Shown piece by piece: positions 1-7,246 of a stretch of 12,780 nucleotides of DNA. The position numbers and the translations under genes were made by a program. The notes under the pieces were generated by a model. The model saw only the letters and a list, made by a program, of their open reading frames with translations, was not told the origin of the DNA and did not search any database. Each line of letters starts with the position of its first letter. Position 1 is the stretch's first letter. The DNA comes from Bacteroidetes bacterium UBA5697 (GTDB lineage: Bacteria > Bacteroidota > Bacteroidia > B-17B0 > Aurantibacillaceae): NCBI GenBank assembly GCA_002420145.1, contig DIHL01000094.1:1-12780 (forward strand), given 5' to 3'.

Positions 1-518
1 TGATTATACAATAACCACCTATAAGCATTAAAATATATATTAATTGACTTAGTATTTTTCTTTTGTTTTAATGACAAATAAGTTGCACGAGGATCGCGGG
101 TTAAAAACACAAACTTTGCCTCAGGAAAAACTTCAATTATTTGTTTTAAATACAAACTATTTATTGGATTTTTATCAAAATAAAAATCACAAGTTTTTTT
201 ATTACCACCATATAAAAAACTTTCATAAAACTTTTTATACAATTCACTAAAACTAGAACTTGAGCCTTGAGAAAAAGAATCAAAATCAAAATCAAATCCA
301 GAGAAATTATTTGCTCTATACGAATTAAGGTAACTTGTAACTAAATTTATATCATCTTTAGAAAACTCAGTTTTATCTTTCCAAGAACTATAAAAAAAAT
401 TAAAAAAATTAACTTCTGGAGTTGCTTGAATAGAAGGATGAGCATTCAACATCGACATTAATAAAGTAGTGCCCGATCTTCCAATACCAACAATAAAATT
501 AAAATTTTGGGCACTCAT
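1..518 (-). CDS. Sulfotransferase family protein, 3' part cut by window edge
   Basis: Likely PAPS-dependent sulfotransferase that moves sulfate from PAPS to a sugar, lipid or other small acceptor. About 172 codons are visible from the ATG at 518 down to the left edge, without a stop. The 5'-phosphosulfate-binding P-loop lies at residues 11-20 (G-I-G-R-S-G-T-T-L-L) directly after the first beta strand, so the N-terminus is complete. A DKNP motif sits at 115-118. The 3'-phosphate-binding region starts at Arg141 (T-R-D-P-R) with Ser149 eight residues later, as expected for the family. The C-terminal half is missing from the window. It is divergent from the sulfotransferase on the plus strand, with only a short gap between them, and is a distant relative of it. 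The acceptor cannot be read from the sequence. The family call is firm. Confidence 0.88.
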   Translation of the reverse strand, partial: MSAQNFNFIVGIGRSGTTLLMSMLNAHPSIQATPEVNFFNFFYSSWKDKTEFSKDDINLVTSYLNSYRANNFSGFDFDFDSFSQGSSSSFSELYKKFYESFLYGGNKKTCDFYFDKNPINSLYLKQIIEVFPEAKFVFLTRDPRATYLSLKQKKNTKSINIYFNAYRWLLYN

Positions 519-569
519 TATATCTGTTTTTTTTACTAAATTTATGGTATAATACTTAAAGTTCCAAAT

Positions 570-1601
570 ATTCTACAGAATCAAATACATACTCATTTTT
601 TATTATGTACAGAACGAACTGGCAGTTCTCTTTTATCGCTAATGATGAATTTACATTCAAATGTAATTTGCCCTTCTGAAGAACCTTTTGCTATATTTTT
701 TTACCAAAAATATGCTAATAAAACAAAGTGGAATGATACTGAAATTTTAAACTTTATAGATGAATTTTGGCTAATCGCTGAAAAGAATTTGGACTTATTT
801 TTTACCTCAAAACAAAATTTATACAACCAGTTAATTACACATAAAGATAATTTAAACTATCAATTACTTTGTACAATCATTTACTTGCAATTTTTTGAGC
901 CCAAGCCTAAGCATGAGATTAGTGTCATTCTTGACAAACAAATAAAATACTTTTTTTATCTAAAAACTTTAATCAAATTATACCCTGAATCTAAATTTAT
1001 AATTCTTGTAAGAGATCCAAGAGTAAATGCTATAAGAAAGAAAAGTAGAAAATTAAATGCTGGACAAAGCCCATTGTACTTATCTGCATTATGGAATAAC
1101 ACTTTTAAAAACATAGATTATTTAACTTCCAAAAACAAAGAAGTTTTAATTGTAAAATATGAAGATTTAGTTTCCTCTCCTGAAACTATTTTACAAAATA
1201 TTTGTCAGTTTTTGAACATACAATATAATAGTAAAATGCTTGAAACAGAAGGAGTTTATGCGTCTTTTTTAAATATTCAAAAAGATAAAATAGACCCCAA
1301 GCATATAAATTATTTAAAAGATTTTCAAAGCAGTTTATTTCAAAAAGTAAACAAGGAAAAAATTCATTTACAAGAAAATGAATTGGATACAGTTTTAAAT
1401 GATAAAATAGTAAAACTAACCAAACCTTTATTAATTAAATTTGGATATGATACAGCACTACAAAGTAAATCTGCTGTTTACTTCAATTTAAGTGATTATT
1501 GGCAAATAATTAAATCCTATTTGTATAGACCTCTATTAATACAATTTTATTTGGCTATCCCTTTATCGATAAAGCTAATTATTAAAAAACTAAGGAAATA
1601 A
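570..1601 (+). CDS. Sulfotransferase family protein, start codon non-canonical or lost
   Basis: PAPS-type sulfotransferase. The first in-frame ATG is at 642, but that start would remove the P-loop. The frame is open upstream to a TAA at 537-539, and codons 606-635 encode C-T-E-R-T-G-S-S-L-L, the family's P-loop, right after a beta strand. No ATG, GTG, TTG or CTG occurs in this frame between 540 and 641, only ATT (540, 570) and ATA (549, 552, 585). ATT at 570 is used here because it gives a normal-length N-terminus; the product is then 343 residues. The 3'-phosphate-binding loop is V-R-D-P-R with Arg148, but the usual serine eight residues on is Arg156. The stop TAA abuts the stop of the convergent AspH-type gene. 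It is either translated from a rare AUU/AUA start or is a gene whose start has decayed; the body has no frameshift or internal stop. Confidence 0.75.
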   Translation: MLQNQIHTHFLLCTERTGSSLLSLMMNLHSNVICPSEEPFAIFFYQKYANKTKWNDTEILNFIDEFWLIAEKNLDLFFTSKQNLYNQLITHKDNLNYQLLCTIIYLQFFEPKPKHEISVILDKQIKYFFYLKTLIKLYPESKFIILVRDPRVNAIRKKSRKLNAGQSPLYLSALWNNTFKNIDYLTSKNKEVLIVKYEDLVSSPETILQNICQFLNIQYNSKMLETEGVYASFLNIQKDKIDPKHINYLKDFQSSLFQKVNKEKIHLQENELDTVLNDKIVKLTKPLLIKFGYDTALQSKSAVYFNLSDYWQIIKSYLYRPLLIQFYLAIPLSIKLIIKKLRK

Positions 1602-2351
1602 TTACATTTTTAATTTATTTCGAATAGGAATTAAAATTCTAATTAAAAAAGATAAAGGATAAGTGATTGGATACAACCATTTTGGATTCAAACTATAAAG
1701 TCTAGGGAAAACATTACCTAATTGTTGCATATAAAAACTAGCCAATACAACTCCACAGATTTTATGTTTTTGAGATTTAAACTCTGGCTGTAATATATCG
1801 AATAACATTATTATCCTCTGCTTATCTGTTCTATTCCAGGCTTCGTGATCATACGCATCAATAAAACCAATAACCCTTCCTTGTTGCCAATTTTTAATCT
1901 CATGATTTACTTTGATAGCACAAGTTTCATTCTCGGCGGGAATTACTAATCCTAAATGACATCTAATAATAGCATTTGTATCGCCACAATGTGATTTTAT
2001 AGCCGATTGAGGTTCTAACAAATTAAAACCAACATTAACTACACCTTCAATATTTGATAAGAGCTTCAGTGTTTGAGGAAAGTGCTTTTGTATTTCATAC
2101 ATTTCAACTCCCCAAACTCTCAGTGATCTAACTTTCCATGATTTAGGTTTTTCAACCATCATTGTATTAAACTGGCTTTCTAAAACATATTGTTTTAAAT
2201 AATCTTGAAGTTCATTTAATACAACGGAGTAGTTTTTTTCTAATTCTTCAATTCCATTTAGTTTGGATACAGAAGGAAAATGAGGTTCAACACCCTTGTA
2301 TTTTCTGTCATGCAAAAGACTAAACCAAAGTTTATTTGAATTATTAACCAC
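1602..2351 (-). CDS. Aspartyl/asparaginyl beta-hydroxylase-domain oxygenase (AspH/LpxO-like), paralogue 1
   Basis: Iron(II)/2-oxoglutarate-dependent oxygenase of the Asp_Arg_Hydrox family, 249 residues. The core runs from about residue 75 to 190. The iron-binding histidines are His121 (in H-C-G-D-T-N) and His169 (D-H-E-A-W). The glycine two residues after the first histidine replaces the acidic ligand, as is normal in AspH. Arg130 and His132 (R-C-H-L-G-L) and Arg179 fit the 2-oxoglutarate site. Residues 216-245 form a hydrophobic, basic tail that could lie on or in a membrane. Known relatives hydroxylate Asp/Asn in proteins (AspH) or acyl chains of lipid A and ornithine lipids (LpxO, OlsC), so the substrate is open. 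The start is GTG at 2351, directly after the TAG of the upstream paralogue, which suggests translational coupling. Without gaps, about 43% of the first 190 residues match that paralogue (hand count). Confidence 0.85.
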   Translation of the reverse strand: MVNNSNKLWFSLLHDRKYKGVEPHFPSVSKLNGIEELEKNYSVVLNELQDYLKQYVLESQFNTMMVEKPKSWKVRSLRVWGVEMYEIQKHFPQTLKLLSNIEGVVNVGFNLLEPQSAIKSHCGDTNAIIRCHLGLVIPAENETCAIKVNHEIKNWQQGRVIGFIDAYDHEAWNRTDKQRIIMLFDILQPEFKSQKHKICGVVLASFYMQQLGNVFPRLYSLNPKWLYPITYPLSFLIRILIPIRNKLKM

Positions 2352-3113
2352 CTACTTATATTTAATAAAATGTAAAAAATTTCTTACGCGTATTGCTAAA
2401 AAAGCAAATGGCACTAGTAATGTTCCTATGATATGCTGAAGTTTAAGAGGTAACTTATATAAAAACCCTAGGCTTTCAGCTCTATTTTGCAAAAACAAAG
2501 AAGTCATAACTACCGCACAAATATATTTGCTTTTATTTTTAAACTCGGGACGAATTACATCAAAGGAAAATATAAATCTATTTCTATCGCTCAAATTTAT
2601 TGCTTCATGATTCACTGCATCAACAAAAACAAAAACTTTTCCTTCTTCCCAACTGCGCCACTCTTCTCTCACTCTAAAACCACATACTGGTATTTTATCT
2701 GGAACCTCTATTCCAAGATGACATCTATATATTGCATTTGTGTCTCCACAATGAGGTTTTATTTTTCCATTAGGTTCAAGTTTATTAAAAGAAGCCGAAA
2801 CTAAACCATCTATTGAATTAATTATACGAATGGTCTCGGGAAAAAACTTATAATTCTCATTAAAATTAATACCCCACCATTTTAAGGAAATTGTTTTCCA
2901 TGTACCAAACGATTCGACCATAGAAGCATTAAAATAAGTTTGCAATTGGTGGTGTTTTAGGTATGCTTCCAACTCACTTTTAATTATTGTATAATTATCT
3001 TCAATAAGCTTAGTAAATTTGATATCCTTTGTGTCATAAAAAGAAGGTTCATCTCCTTTATAAGTTCCTCTATCATATAAACTAAACCACAATTTCGACA
3101 TGATTTTAATCAC
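2352..3113 (-). CDS. Aspartyl/asparaginyl beta-hydroxylase-domain oxygenase (AspH/LpxO-like), paralogue 2
   Basis: Second member of the same oxygenase family, 253 residues. It is colinear with paralogue 1 without gaps through residue 190. Iron ligands are His121 and His169, with Gly123 in place of an acidic ligand; Arg130, His132 and Arg179 are kept. The C-terminal stretch 218-250 is again hydrophobic with basic residues, a possible membrane-surface anchor. It is the first gene of a two-gene unit, and its TAG stop is followed at once by the GTG of paralogue 1. Two ATG codons lie close together (3113 and 3101). The second gives M-S-K-L-W-F, which aligns well with the paralogue, so the true start may be 3101. 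An inverted repeat lies just upstream at 3122-3159. The duplication looks old, as identity is only about 40%. The substrate is not known. Confidence 0.85.
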   Translation of the reverse strand: MIKIMSKLWFSLYDRGTYKGDEPSFYDTKDIKFTKLIEDNYTIIKSELEAYLKHHQLQTYFNASMVESFGTWKTISLKWWGINFNENYKFFPETIRIINSIDGLVSASFNKLEPNGKIKPHCGDTNAIYRCHLGIEVPDKIPVCGFRVREEWRSWEEGKVFVFVDAVNHEAINLSDRNRFIFSFDVIRPEFKNKSKYICAVVMTSLFLQNRAESLGFLYKLPLKLQHIIGTLLVPFAFLAIRVRNFLHFIKYK

Positions 3114-3121
3114 TAATTATA

Positions 3122-3159
3122 TTTAGTTTAAAAGCAACAAAAGCTTTTTACAAACTAAA
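3122..3159. repeat. Bulged inverted repeat between divergent oxygenase genes
   Basis: Outer arms TTTAGTTT (3122-3129) and AAACTAAA (3152-3159) enclose inner arms AAAAGC (3130-3135) and GCTTTT (3143-3148). The loop is seven bases, with a three-base bulge (3149-3151) between the 3' inner and outer arms. In all there are 14 base pairs. The element ends 8 nt upstream of the ATG at 3113 and about 50 nt upstream of the divergent gene. It could be an operator serving both genes or a leader hairpin on the minus-strand mRNA. No long T-run follows on either strand, so a terminator is unlikely. Confidence 0.5.
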
Positions 3160-3211
3160 ATTAAATGTAAATTTACTATATAAAAGTACGTATTATTAAT
3201 GAATCTAAAAC

Positions 3212-3895
3212 ATGTTTTTAATCATGGAAAAATTTACAGATAAAAATCCAAAATGGTTTTATGATATTTCAGAAACACCAGAATTAAAAATTTTAGAAGA
3301 AAATTATTCAAGTATTTTAGAAGAATTAAATCAACTTAGAAAAAATGCAAAAAACGGTTTTTGGTTAGACACATTTCCAGAATATCTGCATCCTGAAAGT
3401 AAAAACATATGGAAAGTATTTACTTTTCAGTTTTTTGGCATTAAACATCCTCTTAACTGTAGCTTATGTCCTAAAACTTATTTGGTTTTAAAACAAATAC
3501 CAAATTTAGTTTCAGCCGACTTTTCTTATTTACCTGCCAACACACAAATTAAACCGCATAAAGGATTTACAAAAATGGTGTTAAGAGCTCATTTGGGTTT
3601 AATTATACCAAAAGATTGTGGGATACGTGTTGGAGAAATAACTAAAACATGGGAACCTGGTAAAATGCTAGTATTTGATGATTCTTTTGAACATGAAGCA
3701 TGGAACAATAGCAACGAAGACAGATTTGTATTAATGCTAGATATCGCTAATCCAAAATGGGGCTATACTGCAGATGAAATCAATAAATATAAGATAGAAA
3801 CATTACAAGATGAATTTATGCTTGGAATGTTCCCTAAAGAAAAATGGCTATACTTTTTAGAAAAAGGAGAACTGGATATTTTTCCTGCTGTCTAA
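3212..3895 (+). CDS. Aspartyl/asparaginyl beta-hydroxylase-domain oxygenase, divergent third copy
   Basis: Iron/2-oxoglutarate oxygenase of the AspH family, 227 residues. His116 (K-P-H-K-G) and His161 (F-E-H-E-A-W) are the predicted iron ligands, Gly118 replaces the acidic ligand, and Arg125, His127 and Arg171 complete the expected site. The stretch R-A-H-L-G-L-I-I-P to D-D-S-F-E-H-E resembles animal AspH and LpxO cores more than the two minus-strand copies do. It lacks their hydrophobic C-terminal tail and instead ends in a soluble segment of about 45 residues rich in Lys and Glu, so it is probably cytosolic. It is transcribed away from the other two genes across a short shared intergenic region. 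The start may be ATG 3212 or ATG 3224. Its TAA stop overlaps the TAG of the convergent GNAT gene by 3 bases (3893-3894 shared, stops within 3892-3895). The substrate is unknown. Confidence 0.85.
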   Translation: MFLIMEKFTDKNPKWFYDISETPELKILEENYSSILEELNQLRKNAKNGFWLDTFPEYLHPESKNIWKVFTFQFFGIKHPLNCSLCPKTYLVLKQIPNLVSADFSYLPANTQIKPHKGFTKMVLRAHLGLIIPKDCGIRVGEITKTWEPGKMLVFDDSFEHEAWNNSNEDRFVLMLDIANPKWGYTADEINKYKIETLQDEFMLGMFPKEKWLYFLEKGELDIFPAV

Positions 3896-4518
3896 TTTTT
3901 TTTATTTGCTCTTAAATATTGATTGATTTGCTCTGCTTGAGTATCAATAGGTTCTCCAAATATTTTAAAATCCGCATCATCTTTATGTAAAATACCAGCT
4001 GCTTTAATTAATCTATGACAATGGGTTTTATACCTTTCTTTGGTTAAATAAAGTTTATACCATTTTCCATCTTCTGATGTTTCTTTGATCTCGTAACCTA
4101 ACTTTAAATTAAAATCTAATGCTTTTTTGTTATCAATAGCTACAGTTGCCACCGAAGCATCTCCCGATTTAAAAATTTCAAATACTGCTTGCAACATGGT
4201 AAGCGAAGCAAATACAGGGATAGATGTTCCCCAAAAACTTTTTTCCCATATAAAAATACCACCCTCAGCTAATCGAGTATCTAACTCAGTATCTTTGCAA
4301 TTAATTAATCCAATTTTTTTACCTTGATATTCGATAATAAAATAATAATTAAATGGATTATTGATTTTTTCAAACCACTGCTGTTGCATTAAAGGAGTAA
4401 TATAATCCTTAAATTGCATATTATCTCTAATGAAAGACTGATTACGCCAGTATCTTAAAACTTCTAAATCTTTAGGCTGTACTCTGTGATATGTAACGCC
4501 AAATTGCTTTACTATCAT
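3892..4518 (-). CDS. GNAT family N-acyltransferase, PseH/RimJ-like
   Basis: Predicted GNAT acyltransferase, 208 residues, last gene of the minus-strand acyl/glycan operon. The N-terminus has L-R-Y-W-R-N..I-R-D-N-M (21-34), a pattern shared with RimJ/RimL-type proteins and the amino-sugar N-acetyltransferase PseH. A late motif N130..A-L..F-N-L-K-L-G-Y-E (to 143) is the usual GNAT C-terminal core. The acyl-CoA pyrophosphate loop is altered: K-S-F-W-G-T-S-I-P (93-101) replaces Q/R-x-x-G-x-G/A. That could mean a carrier-protein-bound acyl donor, but this is inference. About 45 extra residues follow the core. Its ATG overlaps the TGA of the GT2 gene (ATGA), so the two are translationally coupled. 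Likely role: acylation of an amino sugar. An N-terminal protein acetyltransferase is the main alternative. Confidence 0.78.
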   Translation of the reverse strand: MIVKQFGVTYHRVQPKDLEVLRYWRNQSFIRDNMQFKDYITPLMQQQWFEKINNPFNYYFIIEYQGKKIGLINCKDTELDTRLAEGGIFIWEKSFWGTSIPVFASLTMLQAVFEIFKSGDASVATVAIDNKKALDFNLKLGYEIKETSEDGKWYKLYLTKERYKTHCHRLIKAAGILHKDDADFKIFGEPIDTQAEQINQYLRANKKN

Positions 4519-5438
4519 ATTTTTTCTTTGATGTAAAATGCTGGCTTATTATTTTGCATCATCAATACATTTCCTAAATACTCACCAATAATACCTAAAC
4601 AAAATAAAATTAAACCAGCACTAAATAATACAGAAACGATAATTGAAGTATAACCCGCAACAGGTGTTTTATGAATTATTTTTTTAAATAAATAAAAAGC
4701 ACCTGTTAAAATACTAATAAGTGACATAGATAACCCTAATGTTTTTACAAGCTTAAGAGGCATAGTTGTACTGATCATTAATACATTTGACGAAAGGGAA
4801 AATAATTTCAAAAAACCATATCCCGATGCTTCTTTTTGAGATTTATGAAAATTAAGTTCACAAACATCAATACTAGATGTATACCATAAGATAAGCTCAT
4901 CAATAAAAAATAAATGATTTTGATGCGATACTATTTTAGAAACTAAATCTTTTTTAAGCGCTCTAAAACTTGACCCTACACCTGCATATGGATTTTCGAC
5001 CTTAGATATAAATTTATAAAACTTAGTAATTATACTTCGTACAAAAGATTTTTTTGCATTTTTTGAAGTTCCATATACTACATCAGATTGACTTTGCTTT
5101 AGCTGACGATAAAGCATTAATATATCTTTTGGATGATGTTCAAAATCATCATCAATTGTTATCACATATCTTCCATTGGAATTATGAAAGCCACATAATG
5201 TAGCTTTATGCTGGCCAAAATTTTTGGATAACGAAAATGCTTTAACATGTTTTAGTTGCAAACATATTAGTTTAATCTTTTGCCAACTATCATCACGACT
5301 AGCATCATCAACTAAGATGATTTCAAATGTATGATTTTGCGAATGTAATAATTGATGTACTTCGGAAACCAAATTCTGTATACAAGCAGAAGCATTATAA
5401 ACAGGAATTATGACAGATATTTCTTTTTCTTCTTCCAT
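4515..5438 (-). CDS. GT2 glycosyltransferase, polyprenyl-phosphate type (GtrB/ArnC/DPM1-like)
   Basis: Family 2 glycosyltransferase, 307 residues, with a GT-A domain at about 1-210. I-S-V-I-I-P-V-Y-N opens the fold (7-15). V-D-D-A-S is at 43-47, and D-D-D (96-98), followed by F-E-H-H-P, is the metal/nucleotide site in the place of the D-x-D-L-Q-D-P-P motif of GtrB and dolichol-P-mannose synthase. Two transmembrane helices at about 226-252 and 264-290, ending in G-I-I-G-E-Y-L-G, match the GtrB/ArnC architecture. Such enzymes move a sugar from a nucleotide donor to polyprenyl phosphate on the cytosolic face. The ATG directly follows the TAG of the SDR gene, and the 3' end overlaps the GNAT gene by 4 nt. 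Which sugar is used cannot be read. A possible user of the product is the TMTC-like GT-C pair nearby. Confidence 0.88.
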   Translation of the reverse strand: MEEEKEISVIIPVYNASACIQNLVSEVHQLLHSQNHTFEIILVDDASRDDSWQKIKLICLQLKHVKAFSLSKNFGQHKATLCGFHNSNGRYVITIDDDFEHHPKDILMLYRQLKQSQSDVVYGTSKNAKKSFVRSIITKFYKFISKVENPYAGVGSSFRALKKDLVSKIVSHQNHLFFIDELILWYTSSIDVCELNFHKSQKEASGYGFLKLFSLSSNVLMISTTMPLKLVKTLGLSMSLISILTGAFYLFKKIIHKTPVAGYTSIIVSVLFSAGLILFCLGIIGEYLGNVLMMQNNKPAFYIKEKI

Positions 5439-6188
5439 CTAATTAAATCCTAAAGTTAAACCACCATCCATTTTTAAATTAGTGCCTGTAATCCATTTGC
5501 TAACATCTGATATAAAGAAAGCGCTAGCCTTAGCAACATCATCTGGTTCTCCAACACCTAAAGGATATTTAGAAACAAGTTTCATCATCTCTTCATTATT
5601 TACAGCAGCATCAATCGTGCTTTCAAAAATAGCCGTTTTTACAAGAGCTGGTTGCAAAACATTTACTCGAATTTTTTTAGGAACAAGTTCTAAAGCTAAA
5701 GTTTTAGCATAACCCTCTAATGCAGCTTTAGAGCTAATATAGGGTGCTCCGCCAAAGTAAGCATGCAACGTTGAGACAGATGAGATAAAAACAATAGAGC
5801 TATTATTATTGATTTTCTTTTGTTTTAAAAGTTCCGAGACTGTATTTACTGCTGAAAAATAATTCACTTCAAATACATCTTGTAATTGCTCTTGTTTAAT
5901 AAATTTAACAGGAACAGGCAATACCTTGCCGCAACAATGCACAAAGCCATCGATGGCTTGTATTTCTGTTATTATTTTTTTTATATCGTCAATGGATGTT
6001 AAATCGCCAACAATTTGTTGATGATTAGGATTTGCTTTCAATTTCATGAAAGTTTGGTTCAAATTTTCTTTGTTTCGAGCTGTAATGATAACATCTGCTC
6101 CTAATTCGCTGAATAAGATGGAAGTTGCTCTTCCTATTCCAGAAGATGCGCCTGTTATTAATATTTTTTTATTTAATAATGATATCAC
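5439..6188 (-). CDS. SDR family oxidoreductase, FabG-like 3-oxoacyl reductase
   Basis: Classical short-chain dehydrogenase/reductase, 249 residues. The cofactor-binding T-G-A-S-S-G-I-G is at 12-19, and Arg38 (T-A-R-N) favours NADP(H). Asn109, Ser137, Tyr150 and Lys154 form the catalytic tetrad, and a P-L-G-x-G-E-P-D-D-V-A segment followed by I-T-G-T..M-D-G-G closes the fold as in FabG. The usual N-N-A-G is H-C-C-G (84-87), so the fourth-strand motif is unusual. Set between a KAS III-like synthase and a glycosyltransferase, it most likely reduces the 3-oxoacyl-ACP made by the synthases to 3-hydroxyacyl-ACP; reduction of a keto sugar is the alternative. The start is GTG at 6188, overlapping the upstream TAG by one base (TAGTG), and there is no ATG close by. 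The 3' end abuts the GT2 start. Confidence 0.87.
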   Translation of the reverse strand: MISLLNKKILITGASSGIGRATSILFSELGADVIITARNKENLNQTFMKLKANPNHQQIVGDLTSIDDIKKIITEIQAIDGFVHCCGKVLPVPVKFIKQEQLQDVFEVNYFSAVNTVSELLKQKKINNNSSIVFISSVSTLHAYFGGAPYISSKAALEGYAKTLALELVPKKIRVNVLQPALVKTAIFESTIDAAVNNEEMMKLVSKYPLGVGEPDDVAKASAFFISDVSKWITGTNLKMDGGLTLGFN

Positions 6189-7246
6189 TATAACTCAATT
6201 AATGGTAAACAAATAAAGGGTTTCGTATGAATTAAAGCACTTCCCCATGAATAACCGACACCAAAACCACATAAACACAAATTATTACTTTTAGTTATTA
6301 AGTTATCTGAAGCCTCAGTAATCATAGTTAAAGGAATTGATGCGGAACTAGTATTACCGTATTTCTCAAGAGAATATAATACTTTAGAGACATCTGCAAT
6401 TTTTAATTTTTTACGAACCGATTCGTTAATCAATTTATTAGCTTGATGAAAAACAAAATAATCAGTATCAGCCATACTTTGATTTGATTTAGCGTAAAGT
6501 TCATTAACATTTGGAGACACTTCTCTTAACGCGAAATTAAAAATTTCAATGCCATTCAATTTTAAATGTCTTTTTTCTCTAGCAATTCCCGGCTCAATCT
6601 CAATTAAATCAAATGTATCTTTTTGAATACCATTTCTAGAACCACCATGTTCAATATTAATAGCGTCCTTTCCCGAACCATCAGAAGCTAAATTAAAATA
6701 CATGGTTTTTGCATTTTCATCGAACTCTAGTGCCGTTGCCGAACCTGCATCTCCAAATAGCGGATATGCGCTTTTATCAGTAAATGCAGTAGATACTGTT
6801 GACTTATCTCCTACTAACAATAACCCTTTTTTTAACTGACCAGAGCTTATTAAATTTCCTAATACAAACAAGCCATAAACATATCCAGAGCAACCTAAGT
6901 TAATGTCAAATGCTAAGCATGATTTTTTTAACCCTAAACGATCTTGTAAAATAACAGCCGAACCAGGGATAAAATAATCTGGAGATTGAGTCACCATAAT
7001 TACAACATCAATATCCTCTTTATTCCAATTTAGCTTTTCTATTAATTGTTTTGCTGGCTCATAACACATATCTGATGTTGACATGCCTTGAGGTGCCACT
7101 CTTCTTTCTTTAATCCCAGTTGTTTTAATAAATAACTCTCTTTCTTCCACAGTAACGTGACTGTAATCTAAATTAGAATACTTAACAGATGGAACAGCAG
7201 CAGCTATACCTTTTAAAGAAATATTATTAACCGTTACAAAACTCAT
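6188..7246 (-). CDS. Ketoacyl-ACP synthase III (FabH-like), second of two
   Basis: Thiolase-fold condensing enzyme of the KAS III family, 352 residues from the ATG at 7246. That start overlaps the ACP stop as TAATG; an earlier ATG at 7264 would overlap the ACP gene by 19 nt and adds only six residues without family resemblance. The catalytic triad is complete: Cys119 (N-L-G-C-S-G-Y), His267 (F-H-Q-A-N) and Asn298 (Y-G-N-T-S-S-A-S-I-P). The C-terminal G-F-G-V-G-Y-S-W-G is shared with the other KAS in this operon. KAS III enzymes condense an acyl-CoA with malonyl-ACP to 3-oxoacyl-ACP; some relatives only transfer acyl groups. The full Cys-His-Asn set favours condensation. Placed directly after a dedicated ACP and before an SDR, it is very likely part of a small acyl-making module rather than the housekeeping fatty-acid system. 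Confidence 0.9.
   Translation of the reverse strand: MSFVTVNNISLKGIAAAVPSVKYSNLDYSHVTVEERELFIKTTGIKERRVAPQGMSTSDMCYEPAKQLIEKLNWNKEDIDVVIMVTQSPDYFIPGSAVILQDRLGLKKSCLAFDINLGCSGYVYGLFVLGNLISSGQLKKGLLLVGDKSTVSTAFTDKSAYPLFGDAGSATALEFDENAKTMYFNLASDGSGKDAINIEHGGSRNGIQKDTFDLIEIEPGIAREKRHLKLNGIEIFNFALREVSPNVNELYAKSNQSMADTDYFVFHQANKLINESVRKKLKIADVSKVLYSLEKYGNTSSASIPLTMITEASDNLITKSNNLCLCGFGVGYSWGSALIHTKPFICLPLIEL

Noticed and set aside
281..300. Short tandem repeat of CAAAAT
   Set aside because: It encodes a Phe-Asp repeat inside the left sulfotransferase. The unit is six bases, so slippage would not shift the frame, and only about three copies exist.
2487..2804. Plus-strand open frame opposite oxygenase paralogue 2
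   Set aside because: It is the complement of the conserved oxygenase core; the protein it encodes is low-complexity and unlike any family.
4127..4327. Plus-strand open frames at 4127-4327 and 5482-5712
   Set aside because: Both are antisense to well-supported GNAT and SDR genes and show no protein-family pattern.
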